Positions 11,261 through 22,744 of a stretch of 64,000 nt of DNA are shown here, piece by piece; positions within the stretch are counted from its first letter, which is position 1; the number at the start of each line of letters is the position of its first letter. The notes beneath the pieces were generated by a model. It was not told where the DNA came from and searched no databases. It saw only the letters and a list, made by a program, of their open reading frames with translations. The stretch covers positions 113,056 to 177,055 of the forward strand of contig JAIFAC010000114.1 in NCBI GenBank assembly GCA_026545765.1, in the 5' to 3' direction. This DNA is from Plantago major (Eukaryota; Streptophyta; Magnoliopsida; Lamiales; Plantaginaceae). The position numbers were made by a program, and so were the translations under genes.

Positions 11261-11870
11261 TATCCTGAAAAGATTCGGATCATCCCAAATGTATTTCCTG
11301 CACTGCTTTTCAAAAGCTCTCCTTTCAGAGGCTGACAAGTTAGGCAAAACAGAGTTAGTAGCTAAATAGTTAACTATATCAGCAAACCATGGCTCAGTTC
11401 CTAAACTCTTTATTTTCTCATCAGGCAGTACATCGCGAATAGGTGGGGATTCATCATCTATAGCAGAGGGGGGAAATCTAGACAAATGATCAGCAATTAA
11501 GTTCTCTTTCCCACTCTTATCTACTATTTCACAGTGAAAATCCTGCAACATCAACATCCACCTAGTCAACTGGTTTCACTCACTCTTTGCTAGAAGGTGT
11601 CTAAGCGCAATGTGGTCACTATGCACAATAACCTTGTATCCAGCTAAATAAGACCAAATTTATCACGAGCAAAAATAATGAGAAATTCCTTCTCAAGGTC
11701 GGTAATTTACCCGAAGCGCCATCTAAAGTCTTACTGGCATAGTAAATTATGCGATATTGCCTATCCACCTTTTGGCAAAGTATAGCCCCTACGGCAAAAT
11801 CAGAAGCATCACACATAATTTCAAAGGGCAAGTTCTAGTCAGGAGGAACTACTATAGGGGCCGAAACCAG
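11261..11870 (-). pseudogene. pol: RNase H domain of Athila-1
   Basis: The frame has PFEIMCDASDFAVGAILCQ with the first catalytic Asp, then YYASKTLDGASGKLP. After a frameshift it continues RWMLMLQDFHCEIVDKSGKE and NLIADHLSRFP, the usual end of a Ty3/gypsy RNase H. The domain degrades the RNA of the RNA-DNA hybrid during reverse transcription. The middle around 11590-11650 is out of frame and the TDH motif is only partly legible. Confidence 0.82.
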
Positions 11871-12700
11871 TCTCTTCTTGAGCTCATTAAAGGCTTCAAG
11901 GCAAGATTGATCAAAGACAAAAGGGACATCTTTTCCCAAAAGGTTGCTCAAAGGCTTTGAAATTTTTGAAAAGTCTTTTATGAATCTGCAATGAAAACCA
12001 ACATGCCCAAGGAAAGACAGCAGTTCTTTCACACAAGTATGGGGTGGGAGCTTTTAAATTATCTCTACCTTGGCCTTATCGACCTCAATCCCCCGCTTTG
12101 ACATAATGTCCCAGAACTATACCTTCTTCTACCATAAAATGGCTCTTTTTCCAACTAAGAGTCAAATTGCAATCTATGCACCTCTTTAAGACTAATTCAA
12201 GCTTTTTTCAAACAGTCATCAAAAGAATCACCAAAAAAAGAGAATTCATCCATAAATACCTCAACGTAATCCTGTACCATGTCAGAGAAAACGGAAAGCA
12301 TACATCTTTGGAATGTGGCGGGTGCATTGCAGAGTCCAAACGGCATTCTCTTGTAAGAGAAAGTACTGAAAGGGCAAGTGAATGTTGTCTTGGCTCGATC
12401 CTCCTGAGCTATAAGAATCTAGTAGAAACTTGAAAGACCATCTAGAAAATAGTAGAATGCTCGCCCAGCAAGGCGGTTGAGCATCTCGTCAACAAAGTGT
12501 AGGGGGAAGTGATCCTTTTTGTTAGCGGCATTCAATCTCCTATAATCTATGCACATATGCCACCCAGTTGTTTTCCTTAATGGAACCAGCTCCCCTTTCT
12601 CATTCTTTTCTACAGTTATTCCAGACTTCTTAGGTACTACATGGATAGGGCTAACCCACTTACTATCAGGCACATGATAAATCATATCACTATCAAGCAG
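11871..12700 (-). pseudogene. pol: Reverse transcriptase of Athila-1, main part
   Basis: On minus from 12700: IYHVPDSKWVSPIHVVPKKS, then GWHMCIDYRRLNAANKKDHF and FYYFLDG, which holds the first catalytic Asp. The catalytic-loop segment lies at 12243-12257 and reads FMDEF where Athila elements have FMDDF, so the second Asp is Glu here. Further on is ELLSFLGHVGFHCRFIKDFS. Frameshifts separate these blocks. The gene is cut at 12700 by Athila-2 and its upstream part resumes at 32726. Confidence 0.88.
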
Positions 12701-14151
12701 TGATGAGTCGATTTTACATCGTCTCATTTGGTCTTTTTTACCGTCTTATTGCCATTCTCAAGTATAGTTTTCATGTGCTTTATTCGTATTTTGTTACGTT
12801 TTCATGTTTAGTGTATTTTGTAGGTATTTGGCTAAACGGTGTTAATTGAAGGTAAAATGGTGCATTTTATATACATCTACAAGATATGGAGTTCCAATGC
12901 CTCAGATGGATGCTAGAAGTGGACCGGGAAGGCCAAAATATCAAGAATTGGAGTCAAAAGGAGTCAAAAGGGCAAAACCGTCATTCCAAGAAGAACTGGT
13001 GACGCCAGTTATTAAACTTGTGTACGCCAGAAACTCTCTGTTTATGGCGCTAAGAAACTGGCGACGCCAGTTTTATTTTCCATATATGTCCAGTTTTGTT
13101 TTTCCGCCCCAGATTGCAATTTTCTCCGTTTTTTACCAGTTCGTTTAGAAATAGGTTATTTCACCTATATATATTAGATAAGAACCTTTTTGAAAACATT
13201 CATTATTTTTCTTCTCTTCTTATTGCTTTTTAACCTAGAACCTTTCCAAGGAAATTACCTACCTATTATTGGAGGTAATTGAACCGTTTATCTTGTAATC
13301 CGGAGATTGACATTCATTGGGAGATTATCTACATAGCTTTTCGCATCGATTCGTTTCAGTTCTTCAATTCTACCTGGGGCTTGTGACAACGAAGGGTAAA
13401 TTGTATCAATCCGTTCGAATCTTTCTTTCTTGCTTCAGATTATGTTTGGAGCCTGTATATATACAATATTGATTATGTCTTTGCATAATTTGAGAAGCTA
13501 AACACCCCGATTATGGGGTGGTGACTGATTGAATGCATGCTAGCTAGGGTTCATGAGATTCGAAGTGCATCGGGTTTAGATTACTTGTGTTTTTTAGATT
13601 AATCTCATATCTTGCTATTACGTTTGATGCGCAATCCGTCAATATCACTGTTAGTTTAAGCATTTGATCCATGGCGACCAAAACGTTTTTCGTCTTGCTT
13701 CAATCTAACAGTTAGTTGCAAATAGTAATAGTAGGATTAGCTAGACTGATTGTAGCCTAGTGGAATTGACGCCTCCACTAGCGCTATTCGTTTTTTAACT
13801 CCAGATTGTGACAACTTGCGTAATCTATCCTATGAATCGTATGTATCCTGCTAGCTAGCTTGTTTCATGTTACCGCTCCATAATTCTCATTCTTCATATC
13901 ATTGTCGTTTAGATTAATCTGTTTTCTAGTTAGATTGCATAAGTAGATAGATAATATAGAACAAATTCGTTGCCGAAGCAAACAACTCTTTTCGCTTTCT
14001 TTATCAGAATTACTTTTCATAAACAAGACTCAGCTTAGTTAAGTCCTTCGAGACCGACCTCGGGGTTAACTCCACTACACTTCAGGTTTTCGTAGTGTTG
14101 AGGATTAACACTTAGCTTTAAATAAATTCAGAACTTTGATTTGACACATCA
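12701..14151 (+). repeat. 5' LTR of Athila-2
   Basis: TGATGAGTCG...GACACATCA. The palindrome AACTGGCGACGCCAGTT at 13056-13072 lies in U3, and CCTATATATATTAG near 13163 is the likely TATA box about 90 bases downstream. It is homologous to all family B LTRs in the window. No gene. Confidence 0.93.
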
Positions 14152-14157
14152 AGTTTT

Positions 14158-14166
14158 TGGCGCCGC
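14158..14166 (+). other. Primer-binding site of Athila-2, split by a solo LTR (continues 15546-15554)
   Basis: TGGCGCCGC at 14158-14166 is interrupted by the solo LTR and its TSD copy, and continues TGCCGGGGA at 15546-15554. Together the two parts match the complement of the tRNA-Asp 3' end with one mismatch. The insertion must have inactivated minus-strand priming of this copy. Confidence 0.9.
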
Positions 14167-15540
14167 TGATGAGACGATAATTTAGAGTCTCATTTGGTCC
14201 TTTTTAGCGTTCTTTGTTAGTCTTTGTTTATGGTTTTATAGTGTTTTTGTACGTTTTTATGCTTTGGTGCTTTATTTGTGTTTTGTAGGATTTTTGTGTT
14301 CCGAAGGTGAAAATCGGAGTGAAAACATTTGTTCTAGATCATTGAATGTAGAGTAATTGGGAAAAAACGGAAGTGAATTCGGAGTTCGAACGATGATTTG
14401 AGAGCCGTTTTAGGGAAGCTTGCAAAAGTGAAGTTTTACGGAGCAGTCTAGCCATTTTGGCCATAGATCTCTCATATGATGTCCGATTGACCTTATCTAG
14501 GTGGCCACGGAAATATAATTCAAAGTTCTACAACTTTCGTTTTCGAAGAATGGCCATATTCTATTTGTAGCAAAAGTTACAGAGGTTTTAAGCTCGCCGC
14601 GGCGAGATTTTGCGAGAGCAATTTGGGAGCCTAAATAAAGGTTCTGCCATGAAGCTATTTTCCTCGCCAATGAGATTTGCGATAACTTCATGATTCGCAT
14701 ATAAAACTCCTTTTTAGGTTAGAATTAGATCTTAATTTGCCATAACTTCTTATACTCGATTTTTACATAGAAGAAGCTCCTAGAACAGGTTTTGACATTG
14801 ATTGATAACAATTTGGAGCTTGATTTTGATTATTCATTGAAGGATTGATATCGAATCCTTGATTACTGTGGTAAATCTCTATTGTTTTATCTTATTCAAT
14901 TCGTTCTTATTCTGTTTCTCGAATTGTTTGAGCTTGCATGCGATTATCATTCTGTTTGTGTTAATCATGAGCAATATCTTGTATTCTTTCATCCTTGCTT
15001 CGATTATGAGTAGCTAAATCACTCCGAACATGGTAGTTGCGTGATAGCTTTGCATATTCGCTTCTAGGGTTTGAAATCGTTCATATAGGTTAGGCTCGTT
15101 CAAAGATCTTCGTAAAAACCCTTCAATTCAATACTCTCATTCAAAGATTCTCTAAAACGTTGGGTAAATGATCGTGGATTGACGACCCACGATTACTCTA
15201 GTTCAAATAACTTCAAACTCGTTTAGTAAAGGTTGAATTGATAGTTTTCAGACAATCCACCATGTGACAAGATGAACGTATCCTAGAGCGAATTAGCGGC
15301 TTGATCGTAACTACTTTGTTCTTTCTATCTCATTCAAATCAACTACATTGCATTTTCTGTTTTCTAGTTATTAGAAGTACTCAAATTCAAACAAATCAAA
15401 CTGTTTCTACAAGTAATTGTTTGCTTTCAATCCGTGTGGTAGCCTAATTGATTCCTTAGCGAACGATCTCATGGTTAGCATAGTCTATTTACAACGACTG
15501 CTTCCTACTTATTTTCCTAAGTAGTAATTTGAGCATATCA
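14167..15540 (+). mobile_element. Solo LTR, family A, inserted in the PBS of Athila-2
   Basis: It begins TGATGAGACGATAATTTAGA, ends GAGCATATCA, and is flanked by the perfect TSD GCCGC (14162-14166 and 15541-15545). It matches the solo LTR at 1707-2961 in inverse orientation. CTCGCCGCGGCGAG, a perfect 14-base palindrome, is at 14593-14606, about 100 bases upstream of a CATATAAAAC TATA-like box near 14700. No coding sequence. Confidence 0.95.
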
Positions 15541-15716
15541 GCCGCTGCCGGGGACTTAACTTCTTTGTTAAGTTTACGAATTGTAATTGTTTAGTTGTAT
15601 ATATATTAGTTAAGTTCATGTTCTTGTTTTCCTTTTTGATTTTGTGTTCTTGTGGATTTTGCTCCTTGGATTTGTCTCTTTGTGTGCAGGGTTAGTCCTT
15701 CTGGGAGTGTTCAAAG

Positions 15717-16263
15717 ATGGGAGAGACTATGGGAGATTACTTCAGGTCATTCTATTATATGCCAAAAGGACCTTGCATAAAGCTAGATGAAGAAGCAAAG
15801 GATTATTGGGTAAAACCGGAGTACTACTCAGTATACTACCAAGTTTGATGGGTATGGCGATGCTCGGGAATTCATGGCGGCATTTGAAGATGGAGTGTTT
15901 ATACTCCCTAAGGCAAACGAAGAAGGGGTTTACCTTTAATCAACAACTTTATGGAGGATGTTCGATGGAGCATTGGAAGGAACTGCTAGACAATGGAGTT
16001 TCAGTCAACCTGCGGGGTCATTGACTACATGGAGTGAGATAGCAAACTCTTTCGTTGATTGGATTTCCACTGATTCTGGAAGATGGACCTCCCATTTCAC
16101 TACTCCTCCACCAGAGATCCCAGCTGAGTCGGTTGAGCTCAAGAAGAGTTCTGGTGATGAGATAGTTGTAGAGCTTGAATTGCCATACTCTTCAATGACA
16201 CCTGAATCCGACTCGTTTACTCTTGAGGCTGATGGAGGATGCATAGAGGAGGTATCAAGATGA
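15717..16263 (+). pseudogene. Short gag-like ORF of Athila-2
   Basis: A frame opening MGETMGDYFRSFYYMPKGP shifts near 15840 into FDGYGDAREFMAAFEDGVF. After another break it reads MFDGALEGTARQWSFSQPAG then SLTTWSEIANSFVDWI. The W...L/S..pgSLTTW pattern is that of a retrotransposon gag. The remainder (PPEIPAESVELKKSSGDEIV onward) is Ser/Glu-rich and unfamiliar. The whole would be about 180 residues, much shorter than a normal gag. The leader 15555-15716 has no gene. Confidence 0.6.
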
Positions 16264-17601
16264 GATTCTTGAAGATGCTTCGCCACCCACTTGCCTAGCT
16301 GCTACTCAAATAGCCATCCACGTTCAGGATATATTCGCCCTACAGAGCCACAGTGCAGACTTAGACCAAGGGAGTTTTGATCCAATTCTTTGTTTTTACT
16401 TTCGCCCTGATTCCCTTAGTTTTATTTAGTTTTTGATTTTGATTTATTTTATTTTAGTTTGCATGGAATCATGGAAAACAGGAGAGGAGGAGCTAAGGAT
16501 GGTTCCAAATCGCTGAACTATGCGGAAGGATGCAAGGATTCGCTCCTGCTCGATATCGGATAGCAAAGCTTACATCGCTTCGTGGAAGTACATTTTCAGC
16601 TTTCTTTCTTTCTAGCCTATTCGCTGGGGACCATCTCTAGTGTAGGTTTGGAGAGGGAGGTAGCTTTCATGTACTTATCCATATATGTGTCTGTGTCGTG
16701 TCCTTTTATCTTTTTGTGTGTCTTTTCTCGCTTCGATTTTCTCTTGTGTGTAAGTCTGCCTCCCAAGTCGAGCGTCTATTGCATGTACTAAACCTGTTTA
16801 ATGCTTTTGCTTTGATTGATCGTTGACTACTAGCAGTTTGCATGTTTAAGTTTGCTAAGTTCATTTCTGTTGTAAATAGAAAGTCTGGTGTAATTTCAGA
16901 GTCCAAAAAGCTCGTGAGTAAACCGTAGCCGATGAAAAAATATTGTACCGGCGCCTGTGTGATTTAATTCGGGAAGTGCAAACTCCCTTGTTTGCGCCTC
17001 ATCATTCTCATGTGTACTCTTTGTAAGTTAAGTATGATGAACATGTTTTACATTCTTATTTGCTTATGCCGAACCCGTTCCAAGAACAGGTTTGGGTAAG
17101 AGGTTTATGTGCTCTACTTGTATTGATAAAGACTATGTTCATGTTTTTCGGTCTCTCAAACAAATAAAATAAGTCTCGGAGTGGATCTATGGTACTAGTT
17201 ACCACCGTTAGTCGTGTTGGGCACGTTTCAAATACTACCTATATATCGGTGTGGCCTTTAAAAGCTATATGTCCGTGAGGGTTGATGGCGTATACACCAA
17301 ACTAGCACGCACAAAAGTGCGGACTTTCGGTAAAACAGACACTACCAAAAAATTGAGACAGAAAAAATATATAAGCATATGGGTCAAATATAAGACTGCA
17401 AAAAAGAGTATGCAAAAAAATGAAAAAATATATTGAAAAAAGAGAGAACGATTGCCTTTTTATGAGTCTACTGCTGATTGTTACAGAGCTATGAAAAAGT
17501 CCCTTCCAACTTAACTGATTGAGTACATTGCATGAGGTATTTGAGGCATCTTTGTGACGCAAGTCATCTTCCTTATCTCTTTATATTCTTGAGTGATTGC
17601 C
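16264..17601 (+). other. 3' noncoding region of Athila-2, cut by Copia-2 (continues 31000-31299)
   Basis: No gene; ORFs up to 86 codons show no domain. From about 16600 it aligns with 48370-49320 in Athila-3 and, inverted, with Athila-1. It ends at GATTGCC where Copia-2 inserted. Athila-3 preserves the uninterrupted site (GATTGCCCCTCTGGACACTT near 49311), which proves the insertion point. Confidence 0.75.
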
Positions 17602-19200
17602 TGTTGGTCCAGATAACGGCAAAGTAATAGACTGGAGGTGGGGGGGGTGAATAGTCTTTTAAAACTTTTGTCGATAAACACAGTTACTCAGATATCTGTG
17701 AAGATATCTGATACTTAATTTTAGAGAGCGGATGACATTTCTGCACGTGCTTAGCAAGATAAGTGTAAATACTTTGCAAGATAAATAAAGCAAGTAATAA
17801 ACCGCAGAAAGTAAATAACACTAGTCTTTTTATAGTGGTATCTGAAGGTGGCGTAATCCTTCAACTAATCCACTTCTTTCTCGCACCTAGAATCCACTAA
17901 GATGTATAATTGAGGTAACCTTACAAGTATCTTCTCTAGATTCCTAAATAACACTAGGTTCCCAACCAAGTGTTCCCCCGAGTTATTCTGCTTTCACAAC
18001 CAAGTACTTCAGACTCATAAACCTTTTGAGCTATTCCTTAGTTTCCCAAACCAAGTACTTCCTATGCTCAAGAATCTTGAGTTATTCCTTAGTTTCCCAA
18101 ACTATGTACTTCCGTATCTACTCCGATTAAGGTGTTGGTTAAGGTAGTTTGTCAGGTGAGCTTCTTTAATAACTTGTTCAGTTATTTAGATAGCTCTGTG
18201 AATCAAGTATACTTAATAAACTTGGTAATGTATGGTATCTTGTTCTTTACTGACCCAAGTCTATGATAAGTGTTCAAGAGAATGAATATCAGATATGAAA
18301 TCTTAGTTCAACTCTTTCACAAATAACAATGCTTGTTAAGGATCAGGAAACTTAGAACTTTTGTGCTACTTAGAATCAAGAGCTTTGGTCGCAACAGAAA
18401 CCTTGAAGGTAAGTAGTGTGCTTGAGAGAACTTGTGAGAGTATTCAATGTAAGTTCAGTGTTCTAAGGTATAAGTTCTGTGTGTGTGTTCTCAAGCAGTC
18501 TAAGTGTTGATATTTATAGATGAATTTGAGTGTCGTGAATAGTATCATAGCTTAAAACAAATTCAAACTATTGATATCCGAGTATTGTAATCAGAGTACG
18601 CTTGTCATCTTTTCGGTTACCGCTTTTGTTCGTACATCTCTCACAGCATTTAATGCATTGTACTATACTTTGTCCCGTAGTGCCAACGAACTATACATCA
18701 GATCGTAGATCTTTTACTATCAGAGTTCTCTGAAGCTTTGCACGTGCTTTTCAGAGAACTTCATATACCACTTGTTGAAACTTGTTATAATATATTTCTT
18801 TTCAAAAACATAATTTACGTCCAAGGTATCTGAGTGTAGATATCTGTGGGCACTTTTCTCGTCTCAGAAACCTTTTATTCTCAGATATCTTTTGCAACAC
18901 TTGTGTTTCGAAACACTTGTTTCTTTAATATATCCGACATAGGTATCTGAAAAACCTTTGTCTTCAAAGAATCTTGTGCGCTTCAAATCTTCAAATCTGC
19001 TGAACTTTTCCTCATGGATGCCTTCTTCTTGGTCTTCTTCAAAAAAATTACGCTCGAGACCTAACATCCTATACAAGATTTGCTAGACTATCATACTTGG
19101 TGAGTTTCCTCTTTTATAGTGTTCATGTAAACGATGACTATCTGACCTAAGATAAGTCATTAGGTTGCTGATCAAAATCTAAACAGATATTCCTAACAAA
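17602..19200 (-). repeat. 3' LTR of Copia-2
   Basis: TGTTGGTCC...CCTAACA on the + strand, 1599 bp against 1660 bp for its partner. The length difference comes from scattered small indels, many where the partner has CAG or CTG (for example TTCTCGCACC against TTCTCAGACC near 17880). It is rich in AGATATCT-like motifs. No gene. Confidence 0.93.
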
Positions 19201-19220
19201 TTTCCCCCATTTTGATCAGT
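19201..19220 (-). other. Polypurine tract of Copia-2 and adjoining 3' untranslated stretch
   Basis: On minus, CAAAATGGGGGAAATT abuts the 3' LTR, as in Copia-1. The interval 19221-19583 up to the ORF2 stop is untranslated and similar to 5983-6336. It holds no gene. Confidence 0.82.
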
Positions 19221-19583
19221 CAACGATGACTATCTGACCTATTACAAATCTGGATGAGGAAACAATCCACCACTTAATCATTTCTTATGATCTTTCAATT
19301 CATATAATTGCAGAAAGTAAACATCAACCAAATCACATGGTGTGATTTTTGCTGACAAGTTATCTTTTATAGATTGATATCTGAGAGTAGGTTCATCAGA
19401 TATGTTACAATGAAAGTCCAGATCACTTTTACAAGATAAAACAACAATAAGGTACAGTGAGAAAGATACAAAAGATTACATAGTAAATTAGGACAACAGG
19501 AGTAACCAAGCTCCAAGTAGACATCCTAATAAACTAGTCTTCAAGTCTTCAACACTTCAAGTCTTCCAAAGCAGTTCCATGGA

Positions 19584-20331
19584 TCAATCTGCAAATTTCC
19601 TATCACCGAACCTTTTGACATCAACAGAGTAGTCATAGAGAAGTGTTCTGACAATCATCTCTGTGTCTCTGGCAAATCCACAGACTTCCTTGTAGGTTTT
19701 GGTGGGATTCTTCTTGGCAAAGTGCTTGACCCACAGATACTTTCCCCACTTCCAGGCATGCTCGACTCTGATATCTGATAGCTTGAAGTATTCATATATG
19801 ATCTTCAGATATCTGATGTCACCCTTGTATTGATCTTCAGTCAAGTAGAAGGACTCATAGGGTTCCACAGCAAGTCTTGCTCTTGTGCCTATTCCAGTGA
19901 TGTTGGGAATTCTGTGCACATCATCTGGCTTTCCATAAGGACATTCATCAGAGAGGTCCTTTTTCATGGCTTCTATTCTCTTGATTACTTCAAAATCCAA
20001 CCAGGCTTTGATGTGGTTGGTGTTAATCAAGATTGGCTTGTCTTTTCTCCATGCCATGAGCTGTTTATGGATTGGTTCTGGAAATTTTTCATTTACCAAT
20101 AAGTGCTTGAGTTCCAGAATCCAGTTGCCATTCATTTACCAATTAGACAGAGGAGTCATTGTTGGTCTTCACATACTCAATCTTGGCTTCTTCAGGCCTG
20201 AGTGGTAGTTGAAGTTTTCTTTGTTCAGCTCTCAGCCTGTTCCTCCTTTGTCTTGAATTTTCCCTTGGGGTATTGCTTGAAGAACCACCCTGGATAGACT
20301 TGATATTTCCAGAGGGTGTCTTAGCTGCCAA
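19584..20331 (-). pseudogene. ORF2 C-terminal conserved domain, Copia-2
   Basis: A 183-codon frame (20135-19584) reads WILELKHLLVNEKF, then MAWRKDKPILINTNHIKAWL, ECPYGKPDDVHRIPN, ESFYLTEDQYKGDIRYLKII, and ends RFGDRKFAD. It is strongly similar to 6337-6899 of Copia-1. The frame just upstream (20331-20143; MAAKTPSGNIKSIQGGSSSN) is a basic Ser/Gln-rich linker also present in Copia-1 near 36800. It looks like a globular Trp/Tyr-rich domain. I recognise no catalytic motif and do not assign a function. Confidence 0.7.
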
Positions 20332-20406
20332 AGGCTTTGCAGCTATGGGCTCAGTTAGGCTATCAATTTTTCTTTTTCTATGAAGAGGAGCTTCATCTTC
20401 ATCAGT

Positions 20407-20480
20407 CTATTCATCATCATCAAGATCAATTCTTGTGAGAATCTTGCAGCCTTCTACATTGCCCAGGGATTTGATTTGGC

Positions 20481-20515
<35 letters not shown>

Positions 20516-20910
20516 TCTTCCTCTTCTTCTTCCTCTTCTCCTTCTTCTTCTTCTTCTTCTTCTTCTTCTTCTTCTTCTTCTTCTTCTTCTTCTTCTTCTT
20601 CTTCTTCTTCTTCTTCTTCTTCTTCTTCTTCTTCTTCTTCTTCTTTAGAAGACTCATCAATCCCTCTTACTTGTCTTCTCCTTGGAGCCTTGGTACTCCT
20701 TGGAGGTTTATGTGCTCTGGCCCTTGTTATCATTCCTTTTTCCGGATGTTGCTGAGTGGTGGCTACAATCTGTAGAGAAGTTTGACTGGAGGAGGGCTCA
20801 TTAATTCTGAGGGGTGGTTGTTCAGATTTTATTTTGTTTCCTCTTCCTCTTCCTCTCTGAGCATCTTGAAATCCTTCCCCCTTAGTCATTGTTGACTGAC
20901 TAAGTATCAC
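20407..20910 (-). pseudogene. ORF2 basic/acidic segment with a very long poly-Glu run, Copia-2
   Basis: The frame starts near 20910. It has an Arg/Gly-rich stretch (FQDAQRGRGRGNKIKSEQPP), a Pro-rich segment, then some 55 or more consecutive Glu residues encoded by GAA/GAG repeats, then GQIKSLGNVEGCK. Copia-1 has the same flanks (MQIVPTTQ.., GQIIKPLGNEEGCK) with only three Glu. The poly-Ser, poly-Phe and poly-Lys ORFs in other frames of this tract are artefacts of the repeat. Confidence 0.65.
20482..20645. repeat. (TTC/CTT)n microsatellite
   Basis: Almost pure TTC repeat with occasional CTC/TCC interruptions in its left third and a pure run to its right. It encodes poly-Glu on minus within ORF2. 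The homologous position in Copia-1 (near 37008-37020) has only about four repeats, so the expansion is specific to Copia-2 and probably post-insertional. Confidence 0.95.
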
Positions 20911-21012
20911 AAAGGATTCTGAAAGGGAGTCAAAGTTGCCTTGCAGAGAAGTTACAAAGAACTAATTGTTCCAGCCATTTGAGCTCTGATTTTGTTTGAT
21001 AAGACCAGATTC

Positions 21013-21966
21013 TTATCGTTGAGCTCGCCAAGGGCTTTGAGTAGCATCTTCTTTCCAAAGATAGCTAGCCTCATCGAGGGCTTTTTCAAGAAGATTATTG
21101 TCATCATCCCTTACCATGCCTAGGTCTCTCTGAGCAATGATCAAGCTTGTTGTTCTTTGAGTGATTAGCTCAGTAAACTTTTTCATTTCAGCAGGGACTG
21201 ATGCAATTACTTCTTCATTTTGTTGAGACAACTCCTTTTTTAGAGTTGCTAGAACCTGGTATCTAGCCATGTAATCATGGGAGTTGAGATTTGGTTTCAT
21301 CAAGCTTTGAGGAGCTATCGCTTTCTTTAAGTGAGAAACTCCCAAGTGAACATTTGCATGTTCTGCCAAGGTTCTGTCTTCTTGATCATCTGAGTCATCA
21401 GCCAAGTGATCTTCATGCTCTTGTACTTCTTCATCAAGGTTTCTGATAGCGGAAACCATCTCAGATATGGGTTTCTTACCTTTGGAGGATGGTTTCTTTG
21501 GTGAAGATGCAGCGTTAGCATCATACTTTTCTTCAGATTCTTGTTCAGCATCTAGCTCTTTAGTAATATATTCACACCTTCCTGAGCTCTTTAATCTCGT
21601 GAGTAAGCTTTCCTTCTCGGTTTGTTCTTCAAGTTTGTCTAGCTTGACTCTGGATTCAGCTATCTTTTCTTCCAGTTGAAGATGTAGCTGTTGTTCTTCC
21701 TCCAACAATTGTTTGAGTTGAGCAACTCTGGCTTGTGCATCTGATATTTTCTGAGTTGCTTCCTCAGAGTGCTCAACTACTTGTTCAGTAGTATCTTTGT
21801 GTTGGGGAGTTCGATGAGTAGATTTCTGAGGAGATGGAGGAGGGGATTTCTGTGATGTCAGTGTGCTTTTCAGCAGCTGAGGCATTGTTTCCATGTGGAA
21901 TCCTTCCTGTCCCTGGTGCAGGGGCATCGTCATCATCCTTCTTATCCTCATCCTTGTGATGGTCAA
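21013..21966 (-). pseudogene. ORF2 coiled-coil segment, Copia-2
   Basis: An open frame of 317 codons, the longest intact stretch in the window. The N-terminal part is Pro/Ser-rich with a SPPPSPQKSTHRTPQ motif also found in Copia-1. Next is a heptad-repeat coiled coil (ISDAQARVAQLKQLLEEEQQ then LQLEEKIAESRVKLDKLEEQ), an acidic linker, and a helical tail ending near the KDATQSPW region. The coiled coil suggests self-association. A homologous but frame-broken segment lies at 37510-38440. Confidence 0.65.
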
Positions 21967-21987
21967 GGAGGATCTTCATAATTGTTC

Positions 21988-22744
21988 TCATCGCCTTCTC
22001 TTCTTCATCTTCGAGACCAGTTGATCACTTCGAATAGTGACCGCTTGCCCATTAACTTCCTCTTGTTCGAGGGTATGTATTGTAGTCGGGGCAAAGTAGG
22101 CTTGAATGCCATCGTAGTCCGTCCGACCATCCGCTTGTTTGAAAGCTTCGATCACTTTCCGCCACTTCCTCGACAAAATCGATCCATCAATGTTCAAAGA
22201 ATATTGTTCGGGAAACATTGCATGGACATAGTTTTCCAAGTCAAGGCTCGTGCTTTCCTTATGTGGTGATCACCACCTTTAAGATTTTAGATAGATCGAG
22301 CATCGGAGATTTTGCCATTTATCAAGCATTTCAGATGCTTTGGCAAAGTGTGTTCCTTGAAGAAAGGAAGCAGTTCCTCTTTCTCATCAACAGGGACCTT
22401 AGTGGAACTTGTTTGAGCCTGAAAGAAAGCGTTCTGAATTAATTTCCAAAATTTAGTAGATATCTGGGCTTTAGAGTAGAAAGGTATCTCGAGTTACGTG
22501 TGATGTGCTGGATGACTTGACTACTGAGGTTCCAGGTGCCTCAGATATCTGGATATGAGGAGGAGACTGGGAAGTCTGATCCTCAGTTATCTTTATTTCT
22601 GTTTGAATTTCCTTAACAGGAGACTCAGAATCATTGTTCTCAGAAACTTTCTCGGCGGTGTTCTTTATGGTGATGTTGCCTTGGCTTCATCAATTTCCAT
22701 GGGTGCAGGGGATGTCGCAACTCTTTCCCCTTGCACTTCTACTT
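21988..22744 (-). pseudogene. ORF2 middle segment, Copia-2
   Basis: The frame 22239-21988 reads NYVHAMFPEQYSLNIDGSIL, AFKQADGRTDYDGIQAYFAP and QEEVNGQAVTIRS. The homologous segment of Copia-1 (38462-38755) reads ISDAMFPTEQYSF, LLQAFEKADGQTRFE and QEEVNGQMVTIPE. Upstream to 22744 is a Ser/Pro/Glu-rich stretch with several frame breaks that forms the last large exon before the intron array. No recognised domain. Confidence 0.55.

Noticed and set aside
14158-14166. tRNA-like match near the LTR ends
   Set aside because: Only the 18-base complement of the tRNA-Asp 3' end is present; this is a primer-binding site, not a tRNA gene.
20380-20775. Poly-Phe, poly-Ser and poly-Lys ORFs on both strands
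   Set aside because: They are alternative reading frames of the TTC/GAA microsatellite. Only the poly-Glu frame fits the flanking ORF2 segments shared with Copia-1.
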